From Nitrospira sp. (GTDB taxonomy: Bacteria > Nitrospirota > Nitrospiria > Nitrospirales > Nitrospiraceae): a DNA stretch of 64,000 nt. The stretch is from contig JAHFEW010000010.1 in NCBI GenBank assembly GCA_023248215.1, forward strand, positions 1-64,000, written 5' to 3'. Below, piece after piece: positions 8,266-17,275 of this stretch (positions are counted from its first letter, which is position 1; every line of letters begins with the position of its first letter). The notes under the pieces are model-generated. The model was given only the letters and a program-made list of their open reading frames with translations. It did no database searches and had not been told where the DNA came from. A program made the translations under genes and the position numbers.

Positions 8266-10014
8266 TTACTCGGCAGGACTGCTTCGCCGCTTGCCGTTAC
8301 TCTTCTGCTCTTTCGGTTCGTCGATGACCGTGGCATCACCTTGCGCCGCAGCAACTTGCCACTTCTTCGCAAAGAGACGCTCGGTCACCACCTGCTGCGT
8401 GATCGTGAGCACGTTGTTGGTCAACCAATAGAGTACCAATCCAGCGGGAAAGTTCACGAACAGGAAGGTCATGAACACAGGCAGGAACAACATGATCTTC
8501 GCCTGTGTCGGGTCCATGGTCGTCGGCGTAATCTTCTGCTGAATGACCATCGTGGCGCCCATAATGATCGGGAGCACGTAATAGGGGTCTTGCACGGACA
8601 GGTCCTTGATCCAAAGCATGAACGGCGCTTGCCGGAGATCGATCGTCATATACAGAATGTTGAACAGCGCGACAAAGACCGGCATCTGAAGCACCATCGG
8701 CAGACAACCACCGACCGGATTCACCTTATGGTCCTTGTACAGCTTGATCAGTTCCTTGTTCAGTCGCTCACGGTCATCCTTGAGCTTCGTCTGCAAAGCC
8801 AAGACCTTCGGCTGGATGACCTGCATCTGCTTCATGGATTTGTAGCTTTTATACTGGAGGGGGACGAACATCAACTTGATCGACATGGTCAAGAGAATGA
8901 TCGTAATCCCATAGTTGTGCGTAAACTCATAGAGAAAGCGCAGGACATAGAAGATCGGTTTGGCGACAGCCTTCACCAAACTCCAACTCCCGAACACGAA
9001 CCAACCGAAGTCGATCGTATCTTCCAAACCCACATTCAATAATTTGAGCGTGTCGTATTCCTTGGGCCCGGCATAGAGCTGCATCGCCATGGTCGACCCA
9101 TTCGTCGGTGTCGCGAAGCGGACGCCGGCCGATACCAACTTGTCCCCCTCCTTCTTGGCCAGGGCGGCGGAGGCCTTCTGCGGCATCAGAACGCTTAGAA
9201 AATATTTATCCTGGATAGCCGACCACTTCACATCGCCCTTGCGCTCTGCCTCGCCCTCAGGCGTTTCCTTCAGGACCTTCTCATCGACCAGCGAGGCTGA
9301 TCCCATGAGTCCGATGAACCCTTCGCCCCATTCCACAATGCCAAAATTGGTGCCGAGAGTGACATCAACCGGCGCAGTCAACCCTTGAGTCCGAATGGCA
9401 ATATCCACCACGTAACTCCCGTGGTGAAATGTGAATTCCTTTTCAACGTCAACATTCTTCTGGACATCATGGTAACGGAAAGTGACATGACCGACAGGGT
9501 GTGCGTTATCGAGATGTGACACGTCCTGGGTGACATGGTAGAGGGCGGTTCCAAGATCATTGGTAATCGCCTGATCGTTGGTAGTTAGACTGAGGGGGCC
9601 TTTGAACCTCCCTCCATTGTAGACCAGCTGCACGGGCTGTGCGCCCTGCTCGCCGGCGGTGGTGTATCGCTTCAGCTCCCAAGATTTGAGCACCGCGCCG
9701 CGATTGCTGAACTTGGCACGAAACAGCTCCGTGTCGATCTCGACCGCCTGCTCCTCACTAGCTGTTCCGTCCTCGCCCTGAGCGGATACGGCCGAAGCAG
9801 GTGATCCAAGGGAGGAGACCCTGGCAGCACTTACAGACTTCGTGGAAACTCCCTCGGGCCCCGCAGCCTTGCCGACGGGGGCAGCGCGGTCGGCAATGGA
9901 GACCTCTTGCGTTGGCTCTGGGGGCGGCACCAACCCCATGCCCTTGAGCAGAAAGTCGTAGCCGATAATCACGGCCAGGGACACGATAAGGAAGACGATG
10001 ACGCGTTTTTCCAT
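8266..10014 (-). CDS. yidC: Membrane protein insertase YidC
   Basis: YidC inserts and folds inner-membrane proteins, alone or with SecYEG. The 582-aa form has the Gram-negative arrangement. It has an N-terminal membrane anchor (MEKRVIVFLIVSLAVIIGYD), a large periplasmic beta-rich domain (about residues 60-330), and then the conserved C-terminal region of five membrane segments, including the NPVGGCLPMVLQMPVFVALF stretch. The tail is basic (KSNGKRRSS), which favours ribosome interaction. The start is the ATG at MEKRVIV; 21 upstream in-frame codons are not convincing. It sits between yidD and mnmE in the rpmH operon. Confidence 0.96.
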   Translation of the reverse strand: MEKRVIVFLIVSLAVIIGYDFLLKGMGLVPPPEPTQEVSIADRAAPVGKAAGPEGVSTKSVSAARVSSLGSPASAVSAQGEDGTASEEQAVEIDTELFRAKFSNRGAVLKSWELKRYTTAGEQGAQPVQLVYNGGRFKGPLSLTTNDQAITNDLGTALYHVTQDVSHLDNAHPVGHVTFRYHDVQKNVDVEKEFTFHHGSYVVDIAIRTQGLTAPVDVTLGTNFGIVEWGEGFIGLMGSASLVDEKVLKETPEGEAERKGDVKWSAIQDKYFLSVLMPQKASAALAKKEGDKLVSAGVRFATPTNGSTMAMQLYAGPKEYDTLKLLNVGLEDTIDFGWFVFGSWSLVKAVAKPIFYVLRFLYEFTHNYGITIILLTMSIKLMFVPLQYKSYKSMKQMQVIQPKVLALQTKLKDDRERLNKELIKLYKDHKVNPVGGCLPMVLQMPVFVALFNILYMTIDLRQAPFMLWIKDLSVQDPYYVLPIIMGATMVIQQKITPTTMDPTQAKIMLFLPVFMTFLFVNFPAGLVLYWLTNNVLTITQQVVTERLFAKKWQVAAAQGDATVIDEPKEQKSNGKRRSSPAE

Positions 10015-10060
10015 GAAGTTTACGTGCTGGATAGAAGCTGAAGAGTTGTTGCCACGCCTG

Positions 10061-10324
10061 TTACCGTACTGGGTCAAACCCGCCGGGGTGGAAGGGATGA
10101 CATTTCAGCAGGCGCCGCCCCGCCATCATCAGGCCCCTGACCACACCGTGCCGCTCAATGGCGTCTTGTGCATACACGGAACATGTGGGATGAAATCGGC
10201 ATGCAGGCCCGAGCAACGGCGACAAGCAGGCTCGATAGACCATCAACAGAACGAGACACAGCCGCCTCACGGCGCGGGTTCCCCAAAACGGGCCAACCGC
10301 TGTCTTTGTAATGTGCTTCGCCAT
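10061..10324 (-). CDS. yidD: Membrane protein insertion efficiency factor YidD
   Basis: This small protein is thought to assist YidC-dependent insertion. The core [19 protein letters not shown] and the [12 protein letters not shown] ending are diagnostic of the family (YidD/UPF0161). With the ATG at [10 protein letters not shown] it has 87 aa; a start 36 bases upstream is also possible. The gene overlaps the 3' end of rnpA by 58 bases in another frame, an arrangement common for rnpA-yidD, and precedes yidC by 46 bases. Confidence 0.92.
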   Translation of the reverse strand: MAKHITKTAVGPFWGTRAVRRLCLVLLMVYRACLSPLLGPACRFHPTCSVYAQDAIERHGVVRGLMMAGRRLLKCHPFHPGGFDPVR

Positions 10325-10638
10325 ATGTTCTGCAACTCCGCAAAAGGCAGAGTCAGACATTCTCGTTTCGGAAATACAAGAAACGCGTACCCTGGGACCA
10401 ATGCCGGGCGGACTGAACGCCCCAATTCCCGAAATAGGCGCTTAGCCCGATTCCGACGAACCGCTGTGCCAAACCGTCGCCCGATCACAATCCCCAACAT
10501 CGCATCCGTGGACATGTCTGGACAAACCTGGAGATTGAACAATCCTGTTGAAACACGCCGCCCCGTCTTCTTGATGTGTTGGATATCTCGGCTACGCTTC
10601 AAGAAGAACGGCACACGTCCTCCTTGCCCTTGCGCCAT
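10267..10638 (-). CDS. rnpA: Ribonuclease P protein component RnpA
   Basis: RnpA is the protein subunit of RNase P, which trims the 5' leader of tRNA precursors together with the catalytic RNA. The RNR signature region [19 protein letters not shown] lies at about residues 51-69 of a 123-aa protein. I use the ATG (MAQGQGG) rather than the TTG two codons upstream. It lies about 205 bases after rpmH, a longer gap than usual, and overlaps yidD at its end. I see no other gene in that gap. Confidence 0.93.
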   Translation of the reverse strand: MAQGQGGRVPFFLKRSRDIQHIKKTGRRVSTGLFNLQVCPDMSTDAMLGIVIGRRFGTAVRRNRAKRLFRELGRSVRPALVPGYAFLVFPKRECLTLPFAELQNIWRSTLQRQRLARFGEPAP

Positions 10639-10843
10639 GAACAACCCGCCTGCCTGTCACCAGGGCTCGACCACGCCCAGAAAACCGGTGGCCCCTCGCT
10701 TTATGCCCCTGATTAGGCCCCTCTAGGCCTTGTCGCACTATATCGTCCGCTACAGTCAGGACAAAATGACGGTACCCACCCCGGGCCACCATCCACGACC
10801 TGGATGTTTGCCTACATGCAGATTGCGTAGCGGCAGGGAAGAA

Positions 10844-10981
10844 TTAGACGGTGAGACGAGCGCGGCCCTTGGCCCTGCGACGAGCGATAACTTTTCGCCC
10901 ATTCTTGGTGCTCATGCGCTTCCGAAATCCATGTTCTCGCTTGCGCTTGAGATTCGAGGGCTGCTTAAAAGTGAACGACAT
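10844..10981 (-). CDS. rpmH: 50S ribosomal protein L34
   Basis: This 45-aa gene was found by reading the minus strand directly. The product begins [20 protein letters not shown] and continues with [20 protein letters not shown], the typical L34 pattern of basic residues, ending RARLTV. The start has AAGGAG 8 bases upstream and the stop is TAA. A consensus promoter lies about 45 bases upstream at 11026-11054. It is the first gene of the rpmH-rnpA-yidD-yidC-mnmE-mnmG-rsmG-parAB series. Confidence 0.97.
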   Translation of the reverse strand: MSFTFKQPSNLKRKREHGFRKRMSTKNGRKVIARRRAKGRARLTV

Positions 10982-11025
10982 TGCGCACTCCTTCTCGAGA
11001 GATCAATTTTCAATGAAGAGGCCGC

Positions 11026-11054
11026 ATTATAGGGGCGGGAAGAGAGGGTGTCAA
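11026..11054 (-). promoter_or_regulatory. Consensus sigma-70 promoter of the rpmH operon
   Basis: On the minus strand the -35 box is TTGACA (11054-11049) and the -10 box is TATAAT (11031-11026), separated by exactly 17 bases. Both hexamers match consensus perfectly. Transcription should begin near 11019, some 38 bases before the rpmH start codon. Confidence 0.9.
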
Positions 11055-11480
11055 TCAACCTGCGTCTCCGACTCAGCTGAACAAATACCCGCATCCGGAA
11101 CTTCAGCCACGCAAAGGATCCACCGTTGGTCTATGGGTCCAATATGCTGCAGATAGAGATACTTGAGGCACTCTTGCCCGCTCGTGACAAACATGCCACA
11201 GGGGGACACCACGCATGCCACTCGCCACTTCGATCCAAGCGATTGTTCTCAAAAGACAATTTTCGTGCAACAGACAAGTCGCACGGCTGGCACCTACATT
11301 GCGTTAGTAATAAATGGATACTTGGACCAAGATCCTGCTCCATGCGAAATCTCAACCGACATGAAGACAGGATTGGAACTCGACCCCCTGTGATGAGCGC
11401 AGCATTTCATCACCAAGCCGGTGGTTACAAAAGACGAGAAGAACTCGCTGAAATGCCGCCCTGCAAGATAGAATGAGACC
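11055..11480. other. Intergenic region upstream of rpmH
   Basis: This stretch of about 425 bases separates divergent rpmH and the lipoprotein gene at 11481. I see no protein-coding signal, no clustered DnaA boxes (TTATNCACA or its complement) and no obvious AT-rich unwinding element. It is therefore not a recognisable origin, even though rpmH often borders dnaA and oriC. Confidence 0.4.
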
Positions 11481-12632
11481 ATGACGAGACGCCTCGACCA
11501 AATGTGCCGCATTCTCACGAGTCTAGCCCTCGTCGGATTTTTGTCGACGAGCGTGGGTGGATGCGTCGAAACGGTTCCCGACGAGTTGGTAGAAGCCATC
11601 GAAAGCATCGACCGTGATTTGGTGACGCTACGAGCCTCGGATATTACTCCCGAGGCTTACTCGAAATTCAACCGTCAATGGATCGCATTGAGGGCCCGCG
11701 TCCAATCCGAGGAAAATATCGTTCGCTGGCCATGGGAAGAAAATGAGCTGGAGACCCACCTGGAGAACCTTCAAGTCGAAGGGATGCAGCTCGTTGCCGA
11801 CGTCAACACGCGCCTCCAGGCGCAACGCACCTCAGCCGAGACGAAGCTGGCCAAGGTCGAGCAGCGGTTGCGCCTGCTGAACACCCGCGTGGGGGATATC
11901 GGGAGCCGCGTGGTGCTCGGCGAACATCCCGTCGAAACGGAACTGCTCGTGAAACAAGCCCGCCTGTTTCTGGAGCAGGGACAGTTTGAGCAGGCACTCC
12001 AGGCTTCAGACCGTGCCGGGAAAATCCTGCTCACACAAACCGCGTTGCTCACCAATGAATTGGGCCGCTATGCCGATGATGACCTCATTGCGGCTTGGAG
12101 AGAGTCTGCCCAACGAACCATCGAATGGTCCCGAACCCACCGGGCACAGGCGATCGTGATCAGCAAGGCCGACCGAGTCCTGTCACTCTACAAGAATGGT
12201 CGAAAAGTTCTGACCTATCCGATCCGCCTGGGCTCAAGAGGAATTCGAGCAAAGCAGCACTATGGAGATGGCGCCACCCCCGAAGGCGAATATCGCATTC
12301 ATCGCAAGCGCGGATCGGGACAAACTCCTTACTTCCGCGCCCTTATTCTCGATTATCCCAATGCCGACGACCGTCGACGCTTCGAAGAAGCGCAAAGGGC
12401 GGGGTTGATTCCAAGAAGTCAACCCATGCCGGGTCTCATCCAGCTCCATGGCATCGCACAGGGCATTACGGATCAACCATTCGGTAGCATCCTCCTGGAC
12501 AACCCCCAGATTGCCAAGCTGTTTGATCAGGTGGCAGTGGGAACGCCGGTCACGATCGTCGGCGCGTTGGAATCGCACAACTCCGTCTCTCTGGTATTGG
12601 CCGATTTAGGCGATCAGGAAGAGGAAACCTGA
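11481..12632 (+). CDS. Lipoprotein with L,D-transpeptidase-like (YkuD/YafK) domain lacking the catalytic Cys
   Basis: The 383-aa protein has a lipoprotein-type signal ending in VGGC (about residue 28). A helical, coiled-coil-like middle (about 40-200) follows, then a C-terminal domain resembling YkuD/ErfK L,D-transpeptidases (about 220-370). The latter shows IVISKADRVLSLYKNGRKV, GDGATPEGEYRIHRK, the active-site-region LHG (His near 323) and a terminal VAVGTPVTIVG. The usual SxGCI(R/A)L motif reads PFGSILLDN, so the nucleophilic Cys is Ser near residue 336. It may be a non-catalytic peptidoglycan-binding relative or use Ser. It stands alone, divergent from rpmH. Confidence 0.8.
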   Translation: MTRRLDQMCRILTSLALVGFLSTSVGGCVETVPDELVEAIESIDRDLVTLRASDITPEAYSKFNRQWIALRARVQSEENIVRWPWEENELETHLENLQVEGMQLVADVNTRLQAQRTSAETKLAKVEQRLRLLNTRVGDIGSRVVLGEHPVETELLVKQARLFLEQGQFEQALQASDRAGKILLTQTALLTNELGRYADDDLIAAWRESAQRTIEWSRTHRAQAIVISKADRVLSLYKNGRKVLTYPIRLGSRGIRAKQHYGDGATPEGEYRIHRKRGSGQTPYFRALILDYPNADDRRRFEEAQRAGLIPRSQPMPGLIQLHGIAQGITDQPFGSILLDNPQIAKLFDQVAVGTPVTIVGALESHNSVSLVLADLGDQEEET

Positions 12633-12817
12633 GAGCACCGGCGCTGCCTGCCACCCTGCAGCCCTCCTGCCCCTCCGACCGATAGAGACCATTCTTCATC
12701 TACCACCGACACGGCGTTCAGACATCCACCTGTTTGCCTTTTTGAATTCGCGAACCTAAGATACGAACCGGACAAGGTGCATCGATTCGTTCCGCCACCA
12801 TTGGAAGAGAGCGTGCT

Positions 12818-14521
12818 ATGCCAATCCGTCCCAACGCATCTCAAATTCTGGACAACGACAGCATCCGCCGGACGCTCGACGACCTGGCAAATAGCCATGC
12901 CATCGAACGTATGTGGACAAGGGACCATACCCTTTGGAAGCCTGATCCGACGGAGATCGAAAACCGGCTGGGTTGGCTGACGGTTCTCGACCATATGCAA
13001 GACGGGCTGGCCGACTTACGCACCTTTGCGCAGGCCTCCCGCGAGGCCTCCACGACTGACGTCGTCCTCCTGGGAATGGGGGGAAGCAGCCTGGGACCTG
13101 AAGTCCTTCGCTGCACCTTTGGCTCGTCGAAGGGCTCTCCTCGGCTCTGGGTGTTGGATTCAACTGTGCCTGGCTGGGTGCGCCATGTCACCAATTCAAT
13201 TCAACCCGCACGGACACTGTTCCTCGTCGCGAGCAAATCCGGCGGAACCATCGAAGTCATGTCACTTTTCGCCCACTTTTGGGACTTGATCCACCGCACC
13301 AAGGGAAATCGAGGCGGCGCTCAGTTTGTGGCCATCACTGACCCAGGGACAGGACTCGAACAACTCGCGCGCGAGCGCGGGTTTTGGCGCACATTCATCA
13401 ATCCTCCGGACATCGGTGGACGGTACTCCGTCCTGTCATATTTTGGCTTCGTTCCCGCCGCCTTGTTGGGACTGGATGTGGGCAAACTCCTCGCGAGAGC
13501 CCTCGCCATGCGGGAAGCCTGCCGAAAGCCATCGCCGGTAAAACGAAATCCCGGGGCTGCACTCGGAGCCATGATGGGAACCATGGCCCGAACCGGACGT
13601 GACAAGGTCACCCTCATCACATCGCCGGCACTCAATTCATTCGGACTCTGGGTGGAGCAACTGCTCGCCGAAAGCACCGGCAAGGAAGGGACCGGCCTCG
13701 TCCCCGTGGCTGGTGAGCCTCTCGCCGCCCCAAAAGCCTACGGAACGGATCGAGTCTTCGTGTATCTTCGACTGAAAGGCGATCGCAATACCTCGCTGGA
13801 TCGATCCGCAACGGCCCTGCAACGTGCCGGGCATCCCGTTCTTCGCTTGGACTTGGCAGATCGCTACGATCTAGGAGGCGAGTTCTTCCGTTGGGAGTTC
13901 GCGACCGCCATTGCGGGACACACTCTCGGCATCCATCCCTTCGATCAGCCCAACGTGCAGGAGAGCAAAGACAATACCGGTCGGGTCCTGAAAGAAGTGG
14001 AAACACAGGGCAACCTGCCTTCCCTACCGGCGGTATCGCCCAAGCAGGCCCTGGCCCAATTGCTCGAACAGGCGGCGCCGAATCGCTACCTGTCTATTCT
14101 GGCGTACACCACTCCGTCACCTCAAATGGAAGCCGCCCTGCGGGCCCTTCGAAAGGCTGTCATGCTGCGACATCACCTGGCCACCACGGCAGGATATGGT
14201 CCCCGCTACCTACATTCAACCGGGCAGCTACATAAGGGAGGCCCAAACAGTGGTCTCTTCCTCGAATTGGTCGATACGATGAAGCCTGATGTGCCGGTCC
14301 CCGGAAAATTCTATACGTTCGGCACGCTGGCCCAGGCACAAGCCATCGGCGACCTTCAATCTCTGCACATGCACCAACGCCCGGCCTCACACATCGCGCT
14401 GGGACGAAACCCCGTGGGTACGATTCGCAGCCTCGTCGCTCTGCTCACACCAACCAAGACCGGCAGCAGCAAGCCGGTCGCGAAGAAACGGGCTGCGCTC
14501 AAACATCGCGCCCACCGGTGA
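12818..14521 (+). CDS. pgi: Glucose-6-phosphate isomerase
   Basis: The enzyme interconverts glucose-6-phosphate and fructose-6-phosphate in the cytoplasm. The 567-aa product has two SIS-type sugar-isomerase halves: VVLLGMGGSSLGPEVL near residue 83 and LVASKSGGTIEVMSLF near 134 (phosphate-binding SKSGGT). It also has the FDQPNVQESK motif near 380. It resembles the isomerase half of transaldolase/glucose-6-phosphate isomerase fusions but has no transaldolase domain. The start ATG follows GGAAGAGAG. The next gene, pgl, begins 1 base after its stop, so these genes form an operon. Confidence 0.92.
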   Translation: MPIRPNASQILDNDSIRRTLDDLANSHAIERMWTRDHTLWKPDPTEIENRLGWLTVLDHMQDGLADLRTFAQASREASTTDVVLLGMGGSSLGPEVLRCTFGSSKGSPRLWVLDSTVPGWVRHVTNSIQPARTLFLVASKSGGTIEVMSLFAHFWDLIHRTKGNRGGAQFVAITDPGTGLEQLARERGFWRTFINPPDIGGRYSVLSYFGFVPAALLGLDVGKLLARALAMREACRKPSPVKRNPGAALGAMMGTMARTGRDKVTLITSPALNSFGLWVEQLLAESTGKEGTGLVPVAGEPLAAPKAYGTDRVFVYLRLKGDRNTSLDRSATALQRAGHPVLRLDLADRYDLGGEFFRWEFATAIAGHTLGIHPFDQPNVQESKDNTGRVLKEVETQGNLPSLPAVSPKQALAQLLEQAAPNRYLSILAYTTPSPQMEAALRALRKAVMLRHHLATTAGYGPRYLHSTGQLHKGGPNSGLFLELVDTMKPDVPVPGKFYTFGTLAQAQAIGDLQSLHMHQRPASHIALGRNPVGTIRSLVALLTPTKTGSSKPVAKKRAALKHRAHR

Positions 14522-14522
14522 C

Positions 14523-15296
14523 ATGTCACGCGCCCCGGAACTCCACATTTTTTCAGACCCTCAGGAGCTTGCCGTGAAAGCGGCGGACTTCTTTCTGCGA
14601 GCCGGCGAACAAGCGATTGCAGAACGCGATCGTTTTTTCGTGGCCTTATCGGGAGGCTCAACCCCGAGCGCCCTCTATTCGATCCTGGCGAGCCCGGAAT
14701 ATGCGCGACGGTTAGACTGGAGCAAGGTGCACTTCCTGTTCGGCGATGAGCGGGGCGTACCGCCCTCGCATCCTGACAGCAATTTCGCCATGGCGAACAG
14801 GGTGCTGTTCACTCCGTTACGCATCCCATCGACGCAGATCCATCGGATGCGAGGTGAATACCAGCCTGAAATTGCAGCTGCACAGTATGAGGACACCCTC
14901 CGTCGCCTCACCGCCACCGCACCCGGGCAATGGCCGCGGTTGGACCTCGTCCTGCTTGGAATGGGCGACGATGGCCACACCGCGTCGCTGTTCCCTGGCA
15001 CGGCTTCGTTGGATGAACGCACACGTTGGGTGGTACCGAGCCTCGCCCCGCAAGGAACGCAGTCACGTCTGACCCTCACCCTAGGTGTGATCAATCACGC
15101 GAGTGTGATACTGTTCCTCGTCACCGGTCTGAACAAAGCTCCCGTCATACGAAGCGTGATTGAGCGGCAGCCAACGGATCCCGTACTCTATCCCGCTGGG
15201 TTGGTCCAGCCGGAGAGGGGACGGTTGCTGTGGTACCTAGACCGAGCCGCCGCATCCGAGTTGTCTGTATCGGTGCAAGATCTGTCATCGCGATGA
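14523..15296 (+). CDS. pgl: 6-phosphogluconolactonase
   Basis: This enzyme hydrolyses 6-phosphogluconolactone in the oxidative pentose phosphate pathway. The 257-aa protein has the NagB/DevB-type fold markers: FVALSGGSTPSALYSIL near residue 40, VHFLFGDERGVPPSHPDSN near 70, and LVLLGMGDDGHTASLFPG near 142. The ATG is 1 base after the pgi stop; a long in-frame upstream extension lies within pgi and is not credible. Glucose-6-phosphate dehydrogenase is not in this window. Confidence 0.93.
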   Translation: MSRAPELHIFSDPQELAVKAADFFLRAGEQAIAERDRFFVALSGGSTPSALYSILASPEYARRLDWSKVHFLFGDERGVPPSHPDSNFAMANRVLFTPLRIPSTQIHRMRGEYQPEIAAAQYEDTLRRLTATAPGQWPRLDLVLLGMGDDGHTASLFPGTASLDERTRWVVPSLAPQGTQSRLTLTLGVINHASVILFLVTGLNKAPVIRSVIERQPTDPVLYPAGLVQPERGRLLWYLDRAAASELSVSVQDLSSR

Positions 15297-15303
15297 GGAC
15301 TCC

Positions 15304-16395
15304 ATGATTCTGGCAGGCGATATCGGAGGAACGAAAACCAATCTGGCGCTCTATGATTGGACGACCGACCGGACCGAACCGGTGCATGCCGACAGTTTTC
15401 ACAGCGCGGACTATAAAGCCCTCGAAGAAATTGTGGAAGAATTCCTCAGCACTCTGCCACCCAAGACCTCCCCCGAGGGCGAACTGATCGATGAGGTCGG
15501 CGACGAGGATGAGAGTGAAGCTGAGGTGACGGAAAAACCGGAGCTGCCTCCCGAGCCCATCACATTGACGGCGGCCTGCTTCGGCGTGGCCGGACCAGTC
15601 ATCGATAACCGCTGCCGCACGACCAATCTTCCCTGGGTCATCGACGGAAGTGCTCTCGCCCAGCGGTTCGAAATTCCCCACGTGCGGCTCCTCAACGATC
15701 TCGAAGCCACCGCCCATGGCCTCCTCCTCTTGCGTCCCGATGAAGTGGTCGTGCTGAACGCCGGCACTCCGCCCAAGAAGAAACAGGCCTTGGCCCTGAT
15801 CGCGGCGGGAACCGGACTCGGCGAATGCATTCTCTGCTGGGACGGAACCCGCTATCGCCCCATGCCATCAGAAGGCGGACATACAGACTTTGCGCCGAAC
15901 AGTGACAGCGAGATCGAACTGCTTCGCCATCTGCGCGGCAGCTATCTCCATGTCAGCTACGAACGCATCGTCTCTGGCCCCGGCCTGCATGCCGTGTACG
16001 AATATCTGCGTGACACCAAGAAAAATGAACCGACGTGGCTGGCGGAGAAAATCAAGGCGGGTGATCCGGCCGCTGAAATTGCCCAGGCCGGGCTCAGTGG
16101 GCAAACTGAGATCGCCAAACAGGCCCTGGATTTGTTCGCATCGATTTACGGCGCCGAGGCCGGCAACCTGGCGCTCAAGGCGCTGACGCTGGACGGCGTC
16201 TACGTGGCCGGAGGCATTGCGCCCAAACTTCTCAAAAAACTGCAGGACGGCTCCTTTATGCGTGGCTTCACGAACAAGGGCCGGTACAAACGACTGATGA
16301 GCCAGATTCCCGTGAAGGTGGTGACCAACGACAAAACCGCCCTGCTCGGTGCGGCATCGGTGGCCGCGCAACTCGCATCATCTATTCCGTCATGA
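15304..16395 (+). CDS. glk: Glucokinase (ROK/Glk type)
   Basis: Glucokinase phosphorylates glucose with ATP. The phosphate-binding motif LAGDIGGTKTNLALYD is at residues 3-18, the ACFGVAGPV segment near residue 95, and the glucose-binding E-G-G-H motif (PSEGGHTDFAP) near 190. At 363 aa it is longer than E. coli Glk (about 320). The excess is an acidic insertion near residues 60-85 rich in Glu/Asp and Pro. Seven bases separate it from pgl and it overlaps rpiA by 4 bases (ATGA), so it is part of the same operon. Confidence 0.9.
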   Translation: MILAGDIGGTKTNLALYDWTTDRTEPVHADSFHSADYKALEEIVEEFLSTLPPKTSPEGELIDEVGDEDESEAEVTEKPELPPEPITLTAACFGVAGPVIDNRCRTTNLPWVIDGSALAQRFEIPHVRLLNDLEATAHGLLLLRPDEVVVLNAGTPPKKKQALALIAAGTGLGECILCWDGTRYRPMPSEGGHTDFAPNSDSEIELLRHLRGSYLHVSYERIVSGPGLHAVYEYLRDTKKNEPTWLAEKIKAGDPAAEIAQAGLSGQTEIAKQALDLFASIYGAEAGNLALKALTLDGVYVAGGIAPKLLKKLQDGSFMRGFTNKGRYKRLMSQIPVKVVTNDKTALLGAASVAAQLASSIPS

Positions 16396-17093
16396 CACCA
16401 TCATCCGATCTCGATTCCCAGAAGCGGCAGGCTGCGCTGAAAGCAACTGAATATGTCCACGATGGCATGGTCGTCGGGCTTGGCACCGGCACGACCGCGA
16501 AACATTTGATTCTCGCACTTGGTGAGCGCGTTCGCGCAGGGCTGAAGATCCGTGCCGTGCCGACGTCACACGACACCGCCGATCTTGCGAGGCGCTCCGG
16601 CATTCCCCTCATAGAATCCGACAATGCATGGATGATTGATGTGGCCATCGATGGAGCCGACCAGGTGGATCCCCACTTCAACCTGGTGAAAGGCGGCGGA
16701 GGCGCCCTGCTCAAGGAAAAAATTGTCGCAGCGGCAGCCAAACGATTCGTTGTGATGGTCGATCACACCAAGCTCGTCCCGACGCTGGGAGGCAGTTTCC
16801 CCTTGCCGATTGAAGTCGTCCCCTTCGGATGGGGCAGCACCGCCCTTCACATTGAACGCGTGTCAGGGGGGAGCGCGGTCCTGCGTGAGCGGAACGGCCA
16901 AGCCTTTCAGACCGAGGCCGGTCATGTGATTGTCGACCTGCATCTGCCGAAGATCGACGACCCGGCCAGACTTGAAATAGAGCTCAATCAAATTCCCGGC
17001 ATTGTGGAAACCGGCTTGTTTATCGGGCGGACCAGCATCTTGATCGTCGGCCATGCACAGGGGGTCGACGTCACACCCGCCGCGGAGACATGA
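16392..17093 (+). CDS. rpiA: Ribose-5-phosphate isomerase A
   Basis: RpiA interconverts ribose-5-phosphate and ribulose-5-phosphate. The 233-aa product shows GLGTGTTAKHLILALGE near residue 29, the catalytic DGADQVDPHFNLVKGGGGAL near 82-101, and KLVPTLGGSFPLPIEVVPF near 121. Its start overlaps the glk stop by 4 bases. With pgi, pgl and glk upstream it makes a compact hexose/pentose phosphate operon. Confidence 0.95.
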   Translation: MTPSSDLDSQKRQAALKATEYVHDGMVVGLGTGTTAKHLILALGERVRAGLKIRAVPTSHDTADLARRSGIPLIESDNAWMIDVAIDGADQVDPHFNLVKGGGGALLKEKIVAAAAKRFVVMVDHTKLVPTLGGSFPLPIEVVPFGWGSTALHIERVSGGSAVLRERNGQAFQTEAGHVIVDLHLPKIDDPARLEIELNQIPGIVETGLFIGRTSILIVGHAQGVDVTPAAET

Positions 17094-17275
17094 GTGGCGA
17101 GCGCGCCGACCCTCCACTGTCGCGCCGGCAGACGGCCCTTCTTGTCACCGGCTTCATCACCAAAGCTGCGGTGTGGCTCAGTGCATGGAGCATCACGGAA
17201 TCGGCCTTCTTCGCATCTGCAGCATGGAGTCGCGCAACACTGATCGCTAACCCTACACGACCTATAAAGAGCATC

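Noticed and set aside
8116-9042. A 308-codon plus-strand frame
   Set aside because: Opposite mnmE and yidC, and rich in His/Arg/Gln as expected for an antisense shadow.
11055-11480. Origin of replication upstream of rpmH
   Set aside because: Position is suggestive, but no DnaA-box cluster, dnaA gene or AT-rich block is present.
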